The notes: generated from the sequence alone by a model not told the origin. Positions 19,648 through 30,398 are shown, numbered from the stretch's first letter. The stretch is 64,000 bases of DNA from Pseudobdellovibrionaceae bacterium (GCA_030591685.1 JAUVAX010000001.1:92873-156872), one strand, 5' to 3'. Numbers and translations are program-made.

Positions 19648-20928
19648 ATGACACTTAGTACAAAGCCCTACAAAGGCACTCGTGACTTTTACCCTGAAGA
19701 TATGGCCTTTAGAAAATGGATGTTCAGCCACCTTAAAAGTGTCGTTGAAAGCTACGGGTACAATGAGTACGAAGGCCCCATGCTTGAATCTTTTGAACTC
19801 TATGCAGCCAAAACTGGCGAAGAAATCGTCAATTCACAAATATATCATTTTGAAGACCGGGGGCAGCGCAAAGTGGCCATGCGCCCCGAAATGACTCCCA
19901 CCATGGCCCGCATGGTGGCGGGCCGCATACAAGAGCTTGCAAAACCCATCCGCTGGTACAGCCTGCCTAATTTATGGCGTTATGAAAGGCCTCAACGAGG
20001 CCGACTGCGCGAGCACTGGCAGCTTAATGTGGACCTTTTAGGTGGAGAGCGCGATTTAGCCGACAAAGAGATCATCAAAATTGCCTTTGAGTTAATTAAA
20101 AAATTTAAAGGTCAAGAACACATCAAAATACACATTAACAACCGAAAACTGGTGAACTCTTTTTTTAACGACCATTTAGGCCTAAATACAGAGCAGGCCT
20201 TACAGGCCTCCAAGGCCATCGATGCCAAAGACAAAACGGGCCCCGATAAGTTCAACCAAAGCCTCAAAGACATGGGCCTCAATGAAAACCAAATCACAAA
20301 ACTTAGTGATTTTTTTAACTCGTCCCTCGACAACCTAAATAGTAAGTACCCTTCTGAGGGGGCCACTGAGTTGGCTGATTTGTTTAATAGCTTTAAAAAT
20401 AGTGAGGTTTTTGAAAAAATAATTTTTGACCCCAGTATAATGAGAGGGCTTGATTATTATACCGGCACGGTGTTTGAGGTCTATGACACTTCTCCTGAAA
20501 ACAACAGGGCCATGTTTGGCGGTGGACGCTACGACAACCTTATTGGTTTATTTGGAAAACACCAAATCAGTGGCATAGGGTTTGGCATGGGTGACGTCAC
20601 ATTAGAAAACTTCATTAATACCCATGGCCTCGCTTGTGAAAACACAAAGCCCTCAGTGGATGCTTTTTTTGTATTACCTCACCGCAAACATATGGCTCTT
20701 ATGGATCAACTCATTGAGAAAGTTCAACTAGCCGGGCTAAGCACTGCCACATCTTTAGACACCGGTAAATTAGGTGCACAATTAAAAGTGGCCAATAAAT
20801 ACAATGCTCGTTTTGCTGTTATTTTAGGTGATGACGAAGTGAGCACTCAACAAGTGAGCGTTAAAAACCTACTCACTGGCGAACAGGTCACAGTCAGCTT
20901 TGATGGCCTGACTAAGGCCCTTAATTAA
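19648..20928 (+). CDS. hisS: histidyl-tRNA synthetase
   Basis: GTRDFYPEDMAFRKWMF, class II motifs, FDPSIMRGLDYYTGTVFEVYD, GGGRYDNLIGLFG. Confidence 0.97.
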   Translation: MTLSTKPYKGTRDFYPEDMAFRKWMFSHLKSVVESYGYNEYEGPMLESFELYAAKTGEEIVNSQIYHFEDRGQRKVAMRPEMTPTMARMVAGRIQELAKPIRWYSLPNLWRYERPQRGRLREHWQLNVDLLGGERDLADKEIIKIAFELIKKFKGQEHIKIHINNRKLVNSFFNDHLGLNTEQALQASKAIDAKDKTGPDKFNQSLKDMGLNENQITKLSDFFNSSLDNLNSKYPSEGATELADLFNSFKNSEVFEKIIFDPSIMRGLDYYTGTVFEVYDTSPENNRAMFGGGRYDNLIGLFGKHQISGIGFGMGDVTLENFINTHGLACENTKPSVDAFFVLPHRKHMALMDQLIEKVQLAGLSTATSLDTGKLGAQLKVANKYNARFAVILGDDEVSTQQVSVKNLLTGEQVTVSFDGLTKALN

Positions 20929-20932
20929 GAGT

Positions 20933-21346
20933 TTATTTTTTATCGGCAAAGGCCAGTAGCCAGTCTTCTGTTGGGGTCACGAGCTTTCTTTTATTTAAAT
21001 CAAACATCCCTAATTTAAAGCTCGCTCGGCAGGCTATAGAGCCATCATCTTTAATCATTTCTTGGTCTATGACCCCGACCTTACCTTTAAAGGACTGAAC
21101 CTGAGTTGTAATATTAATGCGGTCGCGGGCTTTGAGCTCTTTTAAAAACTCCACCTCAAAAGATAAAATAATCGGGCCAACGTTGCTTTTAATCACCCTG
21201 TCTAAGCCGTAGCCTCTTTCGGTGATTAAGTCCCAGCGGGCCTCCTCAAATAAAGTGACATAAGAGGCGTTGTTCATATGGCCAAAAACATCTAAAAAGG
21301 TTTCTCTTATGACGTATTGTTTTTTAAATTTAATAAAATTATACAA
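20933..21346 (-). CDS. acyl-CoA thioesterase, 4HBT hotdog family
   Basis: VRETFLDVFGHMNNASYVTLFEEARWDLI. Confidence 0.88.
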   Translation of the reverse strand: MYNFIKFKKQYVIRETFLDVFGHMNNASYVTLFEEARWDLITERGYGLDRVIKSNVGPIILSFEVEFLKELKARDRINITTQVQSFKGKVGVIDQEMIKDDGSIACRASFKLGMFDLNKRKLVTPTEDWLLAFADKK

Positions 21347-21487
21347 AGTTACAACCCGTGCTCATGCTTAATTGATTACTACATCTCAAAATATATTAAG
21401 GCTTGCTATAACTATCAAGCTTTATTGATAGCTTTTTAAGGCTCACATTTGCCCCTAAGGCCATTATAGCTCTTATTTAAAAAAATA

Positions 21488-21772
21488 CTAATTGGGGCGG
21501 TTTTGGATCAACACATAGGGCTGGATAATTATAAAACAAAAAGGCTTATCATCGGCCCACGTTTTAATATCATCCAATAAGGGTTTAGTTATTAGCTTTT
21601 TATCTAACAACTCTTGAACTTCTTTAACTTGGTCCTCAGCTATGGATACACCGACTTTGACGAGGTCTAAATCTTCATTGACTAAAATAAGACCCCCTCT
21701 TTCAAAATGAGGCTTAAGAGCATGCCAGGAGGCCTTGTCTAGTTGATCTTTTAACTTATCTTCAGTGCTCAT
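21488..21772 (-). CDS. DUF2288-like small protein
   Basis: ASWHALKPHFERGGLILVNEDLDLVKVGVSIAEDQVKEVQELLDKKLI pattern. Confidence 0.75.
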   Translation of the reverse strand: MSTEDKLKDQLDKASWHALKPHFERGGLILVNEDLDLVKVGVSIAEDQVKEVQELLDKKLITKPLLDDIKTWADDKPFCFIIIQPYVLIQNRPN

Positions 21773-22120
21773 AAATCAGTAAGTACCATGGGTTTTTAGA
21801 GTTTAAGGTATTATTACTTAAAAATCTTAAAAAAGTCTATAACCTATTCAGATATAACAAGGGTCTATATCTAAGGGGCTCTTGTAATAAAACAAGCCCC
21901 ATAAGGCTAAAAAGGGCTCCTCAAAGTTAATTAACTATAGTCTGTGCCCTTCTAAATTAAACTCAACGAGGCTACAAATCGCCTCGTCTACATAAAAAGG
22001 TGTCTTTAGGCTGCATATATGACACTGTTTGAGTGCAAAAGATGACTATCACCCCATAATATGCCAACACTTTTAAGTATGGGTTATATTTTCAAAGCCT
22101 GAAGCACGTATAGGACAAAC

Positions 22121-22708
22121 ATGAAACCAAAACAAATAAGACCTTATTTATTACTCGCCCTGTTACTTGGGCTTGGTTTATTAGCTTTAAATCAATTTTT
22201 ATATCTCAACAAAAGCATGGGCCCCCTTTCAATAAATCCACAGCTCACTAAAAGGACCCAAAACATAAAGACTCTGTTTAAAAACATAGACAAAAAAACA
22301 CAAACTCAATTAGCAAAAATGCTTTTAAGTACCCGCAGTGACGCTGTCACTGAAGTCACACTAGATAGCTTGCGAACAAGCACAGCTGACTCTTCACTTT
22401 TAGCCCCCCTACTTCAAGAGTTTCAGCGAACTCATAGCGGGCTTTTACAGCTGGCTTTATTTATTGAAATGTATCGTTACTCAGACTCTCACAAAAGTTT
22501 AAATGCTATTAACCAAGCTGTGGCTAACAAAATTAGTCAAAAACCCCACTTATCAAATCAACTATTTTTAAAGCGAAGCGTTCGTCATATTAATAGCTCC
22601 AACATACAGGCCTTTAAAATGGCGAACAAAAAATTACCCAAAAATCACCCTAATAAATATTTAGTGCGTTTTATTTTAAATCAAAACAAAAACGTCGCGA
22701 GTCAGTAG
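22121..22708 (+). CDS. hypothetical protein with N-terminal membrane anchor
   Basis: ORF with N-terminal hydrophobic segment. Confidence 0.5.
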   Translation: MKPKQIRPYLLLALLLGLGLLALNQFLYLNKSMGPLSINPQLTKRTQNIKTLFKNIDKKTQTQLAKMLLSTRSDAVTEVTLDSLRTSTADSSLLAPLLQEFQRTHSGLLQLALFIEMYRYSDSHKSLNAINQAVANKISQKPHLSNQLFLKRSVRHINSSNIQAFKMANKKLPKNHPNKYLVRFILNQNKNVASQ

Positions 22709-22885
22709 TTAATTTTCAACAGTTAATTTCAACAATTAATTTCACTAATTAATTTTACTCAACAAAACACCTCTTTTTTTATGTTCAATGCTCTAGTGCC
22801 GTACAAGAGGAAACCTTTGCAATCCTGAGGCGTCGTTTAATCGGGCTCTACTGATCCATAGCCCTCTACTTTGTTAACAAAAAAA

Positions 22886-23611
22886 TTATTGAAAGACCGT
22901 GCCCAAAACATTGTAGTTAAAATGAGCGGACTCAGCACTTGAGAGCCAAAAGGGCTCTTTAAGCCCCTCTTTACTTGATTCAGCAACAATATCACTCACT
23001 GCCAATAAATTGTGTGTTAAAAACTGCTCGTTAATAACAATTTTTAAAGCTCTCAACTCTTTTTTAGTGAGCTGGCCCTCTAGGTTACTTAGGTGTGAAA
23101 ACACCGACCCTGTTTTATCTTTCACAGCTTTTATAAGGAGTTTTCGGCTGAGTTTTTGTAATGAACGAACCTCAAGTTTAGTAAAGTTATACTCACAGTT
23201 ATGTTTTCGGCATATGCCCCCCAAAGACTGTTCTACTAAAGTGAGTCGTAAAAAAGGGCTCATGCCATTGTTGGGCGCAAGCAAGTGGTTTGGTAAATCA
23301 AACGGCACTTTGACCTGAGGCTGATTAACACTTAATGACTCTGGTATCGGGATACGAGCTAACACCCGACCCCTCTCTTGAACCTGTAGACTTAATAAGT
23401 TTTGAGGTTGAGGCGAAAAAAACAATTGCTCCGCCGTTGAGTTTAAATATATAAGCTCAACGAGAACGGCCAACTCAAGCCCCCCAGGAAACCCATAAAG
23501 GTCCACTAAATTGCCCTTATCTATGTGATCTACAGACAACGTCAGTGTCACAGCCTTTGCTGGCCCGCTAAGAAAAGTAAGTAATAAAATGTGTAATAAA
23601 AAAACCCTCAT
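22886..23611 (-). CDS. hypothetical secreted protein
   Basis: Signal peptide MRVFLLHILLLTFLSGPAKA. Confidence 0.55.
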   Translation of the reverse strand: MRVFLLHILLLTFLSGPAKAVTLTLSVDHIDKGNLVDLYGFPGGLELAVLVELIYLNSTAEQLFFSPQPQNLLSLQVQERGRVLARIPIPESLSVNQPQVKVPFDLPNHLLAPNNGMSPFLRLTLVEQSLGGICRKHNCEYNFTKLEVRSLQKLSRKLLIKAVKDKTGSVFSHLSNLEGQLTKKELRALKIVINEQFLTHNLLAVSDIVAESSKEGLKEPFWLSSAESAHFNYNVLGTVFQ

Positions 23612-23692
23612 GACGACAAGAACATACCTTTAAATAGGCCCTTTATTAAGCGATTAGTTAATTATCTAAAGGTTTTAAAAAAAATTCAGCCC

Positions 23693-24994
23693 CTACTTTT
23701 TGTAAATTTTCTGTAAAACAGACATTTGCCCGTCGTAGGGGGCTTCAGTGCTGAGGCCTAATATTTTAAGTATCAAAGGGTATATATGTATATTTTTAAA
23801 GCTATACACCTTTTGAGGCACAATATTAGGCCCTTGGGCATAAAATATACCATGCATGTTTTTATTTTTATCCGGGTCCCAGCCGTGGGTGGATCTCTTT
23901 TTAAAGGCTAAACTCTTGAGTGACTCTAGAAACCTTTTACTCTTAGTCAGGTAATAACCATCATTTGCGGCAATAACAATATCCCCAACCCTTTTAGAGC
24001 GCCTGTAGTTAAAGCTTTGAGGCAGCTCGTGTCGGCAGTAAACCCCTGCGATGGGGGTCGTACGTTTGCGAGTGATTTGGTCTGACTTAAAAAAATCTTT
24101 TAATTTTTTATATAATTTTTGTTTTTTGTTTGTATTGGGCTCATGAACGCTGATTAAAGTCCCCGTGCCTACTGTGCGCGTGCTCTCAAAACCTTTAAAG
24201 GCCGATGTAATATTTAGGGTTTTTTGAGAGTCAATGGCCTGCATGCCGTGGTCTGAAACTAAAAAGATATTCACAGGTAAGCCGGTGGCCTTTACGCCCT
24301 TTATTAAAGCGTCAATATGTGTATCCACCTCTAGTACCGCTTGTTTGACCTCTAAAGACTCAGGGCCATAAGAGTGGCCGGCAGAATCAACAGTTGAAAA
24401 ATAAACTGTTAAAAAATGCGGGCGCTTTGATAATGGTAACTTTAACCATTTTATTATTTGGGTCACCCGAACAGAATTAGGGGTGGAGTGCTTATAACTC
24501 TTAAAATATGTAGGGCGAGAGCCGTTGATTTTAATTTCAGAGCCCACCCAAAAATAGCTAGCCGCCTTTAGGCCCGCTTTTTCAGCAACATTCCATAGAG
24601 GGTCCCCTTTGTAAAAGCGGGGGTCTAAAATACTGGCTTCGCCAATTTTATAAGACTTTTGTAAATCGGGGGCCCAAAACTCATTACTCACTATACCGTG
24701 AAAATCGGCATAACGACCCGTAACTATAGAGTAATGATTAGGGAACGTTTTAGAGGGGAATACGGGGATCAAGGACTCCGCACGCGCGCCCTTATTAGCA
24801 AAGCTTGAAATGTGCGGGGGCTTAAATTTTTGAGTATAGTCATACCTATACCCATCAATTGAAATTAAAAGCACATAGGGCTGTTTAGCGGCCTCAAACT
24901 TTTCAGCGGCATAACAGTTATTAAACCCAAGTAAAACACTAAAAATAAAGACGATTAAAAATATATAACTTTTAAATTTATAAAACATAATCAC
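23693..24994 (-). CDS. ectonucleotide pyrophosphatase/phosphodiesterase (alkaline phosphatase superfamily)
   Basis: LLISIDGYRYDYTQKFKPPHISSFANKGARAESLIPVFPSKTFPNHYSIVTGRYADFHGIVSNEFW; VSDHGMQ. Confidence 0.93.
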   Translation of the reverse strand: MIMFYKFKSYIFLIVFIFSVLLGFNNCYAAEKFEAAKQPYVLLISIDGYRYDYTQKFKPPHISSFANKGARAESLIPVFPSKTFPNHYSIVTGRYADFHGIVSNEFWAPDLQKSYKIGEASILDPRFYKGDPLWNVAEKAGLKAASYFWVGSEIKINGSRPTYFKSYKHSTPNSVRVTQIIKWLKLPLSKRPHFLTVYFSTVDSAGHSYGPESLEVKQAVLEVDTHIDALIKGVKATGLPVNIFLVSDHGMQAIDSQKTLNITSAFKGFESTRTVGTGTLISVHEPNTNKKQKLYKKLKDFFKSDQITRKRTTPIAGVYCRHELPQSFNYRRSKRVGDIVIAANDGYYLTKSKRFLESLKSLAFKKRSTHGWDPDKNKNMHGIFYAQGPNIVPQKVYSFKNIHIYPLILKILGLSTEAPYDGQMSVLQKIYKK

Positions 24995-25020
24995 CGTCTC
25001 TTTTGTTTTGTCTATTTAGA

Positions 25021-25491
25021 CTATTTAACCTCAACCCCAGAGGCTATAAACCGAAATACTTTTTTAGGCTTAAGTTTTGCCTTTAATTGGCTTGTAGGCG
25101 CGCCTTCGTCACTTAAAAAATGTCTTTGCTCTTTTGTGTTTATTAACTTTTGAGTGATCACACCCTGAATAAGGGCTGATTTATTTAAAATATTTTGAGG
25201 CACTGTAAAGGCGTAGTCCTTAAATAAAACTCGGACTGTTTGTTTTTTAGGGCTCTCTATAACCATCCAACACCCTTTTTTTTGACACACCTTTTTAACT
25301 CGGCCTGAAACTATAACTGTTTTTTTATCAAACTGCTCAAAGTCACTCATTAGACTCTCTAAGGGGGTTGGGGCCCCCTCTAGGCTTAGAGCCTCACCAT
25401 AAATACCTGGCTGCGATGAGTTTACTGATAGCCCTAACAAAAGAGAGCTTAAAAAAAATAATCGTTTTATTAGTAATAACACTGCGCACAC
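25021..25491 (-). CDS. DUF4920-like secreted protein
   Basis: KTVIVSGRVKKVCQKKGCWMVIES...VRVLFKDYAFTVP. Confidence 0.75.
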   Translation of the reverse strand: MCAVLLLIKRLFFLSSLLLGLSVNSSQPGIYGEALSLEGAPTPLESLMSDFEQFDKKTVIVSGRVKKVCQKKGCWMVIESPKKQTVRVLFKDYAFTVPQNILNKSALIQGVITQKLINTKEQRHFLSDEGAPTSQLKAKLKPKKVFRFIASGVEVK

Positions 25492-25666
25492 CCCGCTTTG
25501 AGTACCCTGCTTTGAACCCTACAATTAAACTACTTATAGCACTCACATCTAAAAGAGTCTTTAGCAGTTGAGTCAACCATAACCGACTGTAATTACACAT
25601 AAAATTTATTTAAATTGACCTGTTTTTAGGCTTTCCCTTCAGCCCTTATAGCCTTACAATAATCTC

Positions 25667-26995
25667 ATGCTTAATTTGCCATTATTTTGTAACCATATTA
25701 TTGAACAAATCGACCCCTGCTTAGAGCTTAAAGACCACCTCAAGCTCTCTGGCCATACCCTAAGTGTCTACGATAAGAGTTTTGATTTAAGCCGTTTTAA
25801 ATCTATACAAATTTTAGGCCTTGGTAAGGCGGCCTTTAAGCAAGTTCAGTGGGTTTATGACCTGCTGTCTAATGAGAAACATTTAAAAACCCCTCTTGTG
25901 GTCACCAAATATGAACACTCTGAGTCCTCAAGTAAGTTTGAGGTCATTGAAAGCTCCCACCCGCTCAGTGATGAAAACTCTCTCAAAGCGGGCGCACGGG
26001 TAAAGGAGCTTGTCTCTAGCCTCTCTAAAGAGGACCTGCTTATTGTGTGCCTCTCCGGCGGGGCCTCTAGTTTAGCTCTTTTACCGCCGGGTGACTTAAC
26101 TCTTAATGACATTAACTCCACCTGCAAAGAACTATTATGGGGCAACGCACCCGTTGAAGAAATCAACGCCCTTCGGCGGCAAATATGTGAGCTTAAAAAT
26201 GGCGGCACTCTGGCCCTGTGTTCAGCAGATACTGTCATTAGTTTATTGATTAATGATATCCCCACTGGGGACATCACAGACATTGGCTCGGGACCCACTT
26301 TTTTTAAAGCCCTTAACTCAGAGGACTTGCCTTTACTAAGGGACACCCCTAGCTCTAAAAAACTCACTGAGTTTGTTAACTCCCCTGAAAATAAAGAACT
26401 TAATCAGATTAAAAAACAAAAATCTGAAGCCATTGACCACAGCTTTTTTTCAGTTACGGACCTCTCTCATGCTCTGAGTATTGCTCAACGAGAGCTTAAG
26501 GCCCTAGAGTATAGTACTTTTTTACTGCCCGAAGACCTTGACGAACAGGATTTCAATAAAGGTGTCCAAAACCAGCTCCAGTATTTTAAAACACTCATTG
26601 AGTCCCAAAAAAAGCCCACGGCCTTAGTTTCAGCGGGTGAGTACCGTTTAGTCATCCCCGAAGAGGGCAGCTTAGGGGGGCGAAACCAGCATTTTACCCT
26701 TACTTTAATACATGAACTGTTTCAGTTAAACTCCCTCCAGCTCTCAGAGGATCAGTTAAAATGCATTCAGTTTTTAAGCTTAGGCACTGACGGCACTGAC
26801 GGCCCTACAAAGTCTGCGGGGGCTTACTTTGAGTGGGAGATGTTTAAACTGGTAAACCCCCAGACCATCCAAAAACACCTGGCTGAGTTTACAAGTTTTG
26901 AGTTTTTTAAATCCTACGGGGGGCATATATTTACAGGCCCCACTCAAAACAACCTCAATGACTTAAGAGTAATTATGTACAACCCCAACGCATAA
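25667..26995 (+). CDS. glycerate 2-kinase / DUF4147 (MOFRL) family
   Basis: ILGLGKAAF, LIVCLSGGASSLALLPPG, LINDIPTGDITDIGSGPT, GGRNQHFTL, LGTDGTDGPTKSAGA. Confidence 0.93.
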   Translation: MLNLPLFCNHIIEQIDPCLELKDHLKLSGHTLSVYDKSFDLSRFKSIQILGLGKAAFKQVQWVYDLLSNEKHLKTPLVVTKYEHSESSSKFEVIESSHPLSDENSLKAGARVKELVSSLSKEDLLIVCLSGGASSLALLPPGDLTLNDINSTCKELLWGNAPVEEINALRRQICELKNGGTLALCSADTVISLLINDIPTGDITDIGSGPTFFKALNSEDLPLLRDTPSSKKLTEFVNSPENKELNQIKKQKSEAIDHSFFSVTDLSHALSIAQRELKALEYSTFLLPEDLDEQDFNKGVQNQLQYFKTLIESQKKPTALVSAGEYRLVIPEEGSLGGRNQHFTLTLIHELFQLNSLQLSEDQLKCIQFLSLGTDGTDGPTKSAGAYFEWEMFKLVNPQTIQKHLAEFTSFEFFKSYGGHIFTGPTQNNLNDLRVIMYNPNA

Positions 26996-27073
26996 CTCAC
27001 CGCATCCTTTAAACTATTAAATTTAATTGAATATTACACATAAGATTTTTATAACTTTCACTCTCATGTTTGT

Positions 27074-27150
27074 GGCGGTCGTAGCTCAGTTGGTAGAGTC
27101 CCGGATTGTGATTCCGGTTGTCGCGGGTTCAAGCCCCGTCGATCGCCCCA
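27074..27150 (+). tRNA. tRNA-His (anticodon GTG), G-1 at 27074 and CCA encoded
   Basis: Acceptor stem GCGGTCG (27075-27081) pairs with CGATCGC (27140-27146); anticodon arm CCGGA-TTGTGAT-TCCGG; T-arm GCGGG-TTCAAGC-CCCGT; G-1 opposite C73. Confidence 0.97.
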
Positions 27151-27184
27151 TTTAGTTTTTACCCTGGAGTTATAAAGGAAGTAA

Positions 27185-28383
27185 GTGATTAAAACGATTA
27201 ACAAGAGGTCTCAATCACTTAGGTCCGATCAGCTTTCTTCACCATCATACAAAACCACAAAGCATCACAGAAATTGGCCACGAACCGGGCAATGTTTGAC
27301 CACCTTGGTTTTTATCTTATTTTCTCCACTCGCTTTTGCCGGAGTCCAAATAGAGGTCACTTACCTAGAGCCCGCTGACATTTTTGACATCATGGACAAT
27401 GTCAGTCAATGGTGGCCGGGATTTACTGAAATTGAATATCAAAAGCATTGGGAAAAGAAGTTTGGCTCAAACGTGAAGGATAAGGAGCTGCTTAAGAAAT
27501 ATGGCTCTTTCAGGGAGAAATACTATGACGACCCTGACCAAAAGGAAAAAGACCCTCTTAAAAACAGGAATGGGTTCTTCTCAACCCTCGGTGCAATCAA
27601 TGCCGACCCAGTGGCCGAGGCTTTTTACTCTTCCAACTCAGTGACTGAGGCCTATGGCAAACTTAGAAAAACAATAACATCGGATGAGATTGGATTTTTG
27701 AAAGGCTTTTATAAGCACTTTGAGTCTCGATATTCCCAGCTTACCGATGAAAGTAAGAAAGGGTTTCCCAAAGCTGTCGCCCTAGTAAAAAAAGGCACCT
27801 CAAAAAAAGGAATAAGGGAATAAGGGAATAAGGGAATAAGGGAATAAGGGAATACTTTGAAAGAGTGGCAGACTTTTACAATGTAAAAGTCGATGTCACA
27901 TACACTGTTATTTACGTGTGGTGGCCTCCACTTAATCGAACCAATGCCTCTCCAACAGGAAAATACTTGGTTATGAGATACAACCCAGTAAAGCATTCCA
28001 AATATGATGGCAGTGACATCGTCATGCATGAAATTGTCCACACTATTTCAGCCAAACAATCCTTAAAGCAAAAACAAATTCTGACAAAAGAGTTTCTCAA
28101 TAAATGTAATATCAATGGGAAAATTAAAAGGCTAAGAATACTTGAAGAGCCTCTTGCTGTGGTTTTTGGACAAATGCTCTTTATAAAGCAGTTCATCCCC
28201 AATAAATTTCGATTCGACAGCAATTGGTATAGCAAACCCTGGGTAAGAATGTTTGCAAAACTGTCCATGCCCATCGTTGAAGAAACTTTTAAGGCCGGCA
28301 AGTCGATTACCGACAAACTTATACCAAGGCTTTCGAAAATCTGTGCTGAAGCAGTGCGGGTATCCACTCAACTTGCAAAATAA
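27185..28383 (+). pseudogene. Secreted putative zinc metallopeptidase gene split by an 8-bp repeat expansion (ORF pieces 27185-27823 and 27865-28383)
   Basis: N-terminal piece has a signal-like segment; C-terminal piece has HEIVH motif (IVMHEIVHTIS). Collapsing four repeat units joins the pieces as ...SKKGIREYFERVADFYNVKVDV... Confidence 0.7.
27809..27854. repeat. Tandem 8-bp repeat GGAATAAG, five full copies plus 6 nt
   Basis: Direct reading of the sequence at the junction of the two ORF pieces. Confidence 0.98.
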
Positions 28384-28535
28384 GTTTTTTCATATTGTGC
28401 ATGTGTGGAAGGGGGACCGAAGTAAAATGGGTAACGGAGCCATGTCGCCAAAGAGGACATACAGCAACAAATCGAACTATCTATTTAATATCACAAAGTA
28501 ATTAAAAAGCTTAAGAACATAGGTGAAAACTAATT

Positions 28536-28581
28536 TAAAGGCTCCGTCACTCAAACTGTAAAGGCTCCGTCACTCAAACTG
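28536..28581. repeat. Tandem duplication of 23-bp unit TAAAGGCTCCGTCACTCAAACTG
   Basis: Two perfect consecutive copies. Confidence 0.97.
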
Positions 28582-28692
28582 CTCAAACTATTTTTTGTTA
28601 AAAAAACAAGTTAAAACTAAGTTGATCGGGCTTAAGATTTTAGGGCCCTAATAACGAGCACCAATTTTTTTAGTTATTTCAAGGGCTACAAT

Positions 28693-29214
28693 TTAGTCGA
28701 CGGACTCAGAATCTTCAAGTTTGGCCGAAACGGTAGTCGTACCACCAATTTGAAGCTCAACTCCATGCGTATCACATTTAATCATAGGAATATCTGATCC
28801 TGGACCGGATAAAATTCTCTCACACAAAACAGCTTGTGTAGCAACCATCTGGTTCACCAAGTTTACATTGTCGGTATTGTAGTGTCGGGCTATATTTTGA
28901 ACTTCAAAACCTAAACCCAAGCGAATTAATTTATAGTTACAGTCGACAAGCATCCTACTGCGTAAATTATGTGGCACTACAACAGAGCCATTCACCGCAT
29001 AATAGGGCTCAAATTTCATCTTTCTGACTACTCGACCCGACCCTTCATCGATCTTACGTGTCTTACACCACCTGGAATCACTCTGTGCTCGATAGGTTGC
29101 ATCGATAACGGGCGAAAGTGAAGAGCCCTCCTCAACCTTAATTGTTGTCAACATTTCAGCTGATACAAAGCATGAGGTTGATAAAAAAGAGAAGAGTATA
29201 AAGAGTTTTGTCAT
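28693..29214 (-). CDS. hypothetical secreted protein
   Basis: Signal peptide MTKLFILFSFLSTSCFVSA. Confidence 0.55.
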   Translation of the reverse strand: MTKLFILFSFLSTSCFVSAEMLTTIKVEEGSSLSPVIDATYRAQSDSRWCKTRKIDEGSGRVVRKMKFEPYYAVNGSVVVPHNLRSRMLVDCNYKLIRLGLGFEVQNIARHYNTDNVNLVNQMVATQAVLCERILSGPGSDIPMIKCDTHGVELQIGGTTTVSAKLEDSESVD

Positions 29215-29549
29215 AAAACCAGTCCTTTAGTTATTGTTTGATCTGAATATGTTTTTTTAAATTCATTTTTAAAAAAACATTAAAACTTATGACACCTTCA
29301 GTGCAAAACCTATGCCGGGGCTAGCTGGCGTTATACGGCTTAAGGAGCTGCCAAGAGGAGTGACAATGCTAACTTTAGGCGATCTATAGCCCAAAAAAGT
29401 AAAAAATCTTTAGAATAACTGGTCTCTTCTTCATATTAATCTACACCGGGTAACATGTAACGGTTCAGACCTGATCGTACAGTTGCCCTTTTAGCCATCA
29501 GTTAATATTTATACTGTCTGTAAGTTAAAATCTAGATTCTTTTTTTCGT

Positions 29550-30398
29550 TTATCGCCGGCGCTTCTTTTTGCCAGGGCGGCGACTTACCTTTTTAGAAAG
29601 TGGTGGTCTTTTTGGTTTACTAGTGTGTGTTTTTTTCGTCTTTGAATTTGGTTTAGCTTCTGATGATGAGTTCGCTACCAATTTTAATAGCTTTTTTAAC
29701 TCACCCTCATCGAGGGGGCGAAAGTCTCCCTCAGGTAAGCCCCTTAAAGAGACATGCATAATGCGAGTTCGTTGGAGTTTTTGTACTTCATAATCAAAAT
29801 GCTCACACATTCGACGAATTTGACGGTTTAAGCCCTGTACTAAGGTGATTTTAAATACATTGGTAGATACCTTTTCAACTTTACATTTTTTAGTGACCAT
29901 CCCGAGGATCGGAACACCTTTTGCCATATTTGCAATAAACTCATCTGTGATGGGTTTATTGACAGTGACTAAATACTCTTTTTCGTGATTATTACCAGCA
30001 CGTAAAACCTTATTAACTAAATCACCATCGTTGGTTAAAAAAATTAATCCCGTAGAGTCCTTATCTAAACGTCCAATAGGAAATATTCGCGTGGGGTAAT
30101 TGGTAAAACTCACTATATTATCTCTTTCGCTCCCTTCAGTCGTGCAAACAATCCCGGCTGGCTTATTGAGGGCAATTAAAACAAAGGGTTCGGCCTCTTC
30201 TGCAGCTATGGTTTGACCATTGACCATTACTACATCGCCGGGTTTTACCCCTTTACTTTGTAGTACTTTTTTACCATTAATCTTAACTCGACCCTCTTCA
30301 ATAAAGCGATCAGCCTCGCGACGAGAACAGATCCCGCTTTGGGCAATGTACTTATTTAACCTGACTGAATTATCGTATGACATGGCGTTTAGTATCAC
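29550..30398 (-). CDS. RsuA/RluB/RluF-family pseudouridine synthase
   Basis: S4 domain [65 protein letters not shown]; basic C-terminal tail. Confidence 0.93.
   Translation of the reverse strand: MILNAMSYDNSVRLNKYIAQSGICSRREADRFIEEGRVKINGKKVLQSKGVKPGDVVMVNGQTIAAEEAEPFVLIALNKPAGIVCTTEGSERDNIVSFTNYPTRIFPIGRLDKDSTGLIFLTNDGDLVNKVLRAGNNHEKEYLVTVNKPITDEFIANMAKGVPILGMVTKKCKVEKVSTNVFKITLVQGLNRQIRRMCEHFDYEVQKLQRTRIMHVSLRGLPEGDFRPLDEGELKKLLKLVANSSSEAKPNSKTKKTHTSKPKRPPLSKKVSRRPGKKKRRR

Noticed and set aside
27809-27854. CRISPR-like array
   Set aside because: Contiguous 8-bp units with no spacers; simple microsatellite. No other CRISPR-type repeat or cas gene noticed.
27709-28371. Minus-strand ORFs opposite the split metallopeptidase
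   Set aside because: Antisense to sequence carrying HEIVH motif; the repeated PYSLIPLFPYSLIP peptide merely reflects the 8-bp repeat.
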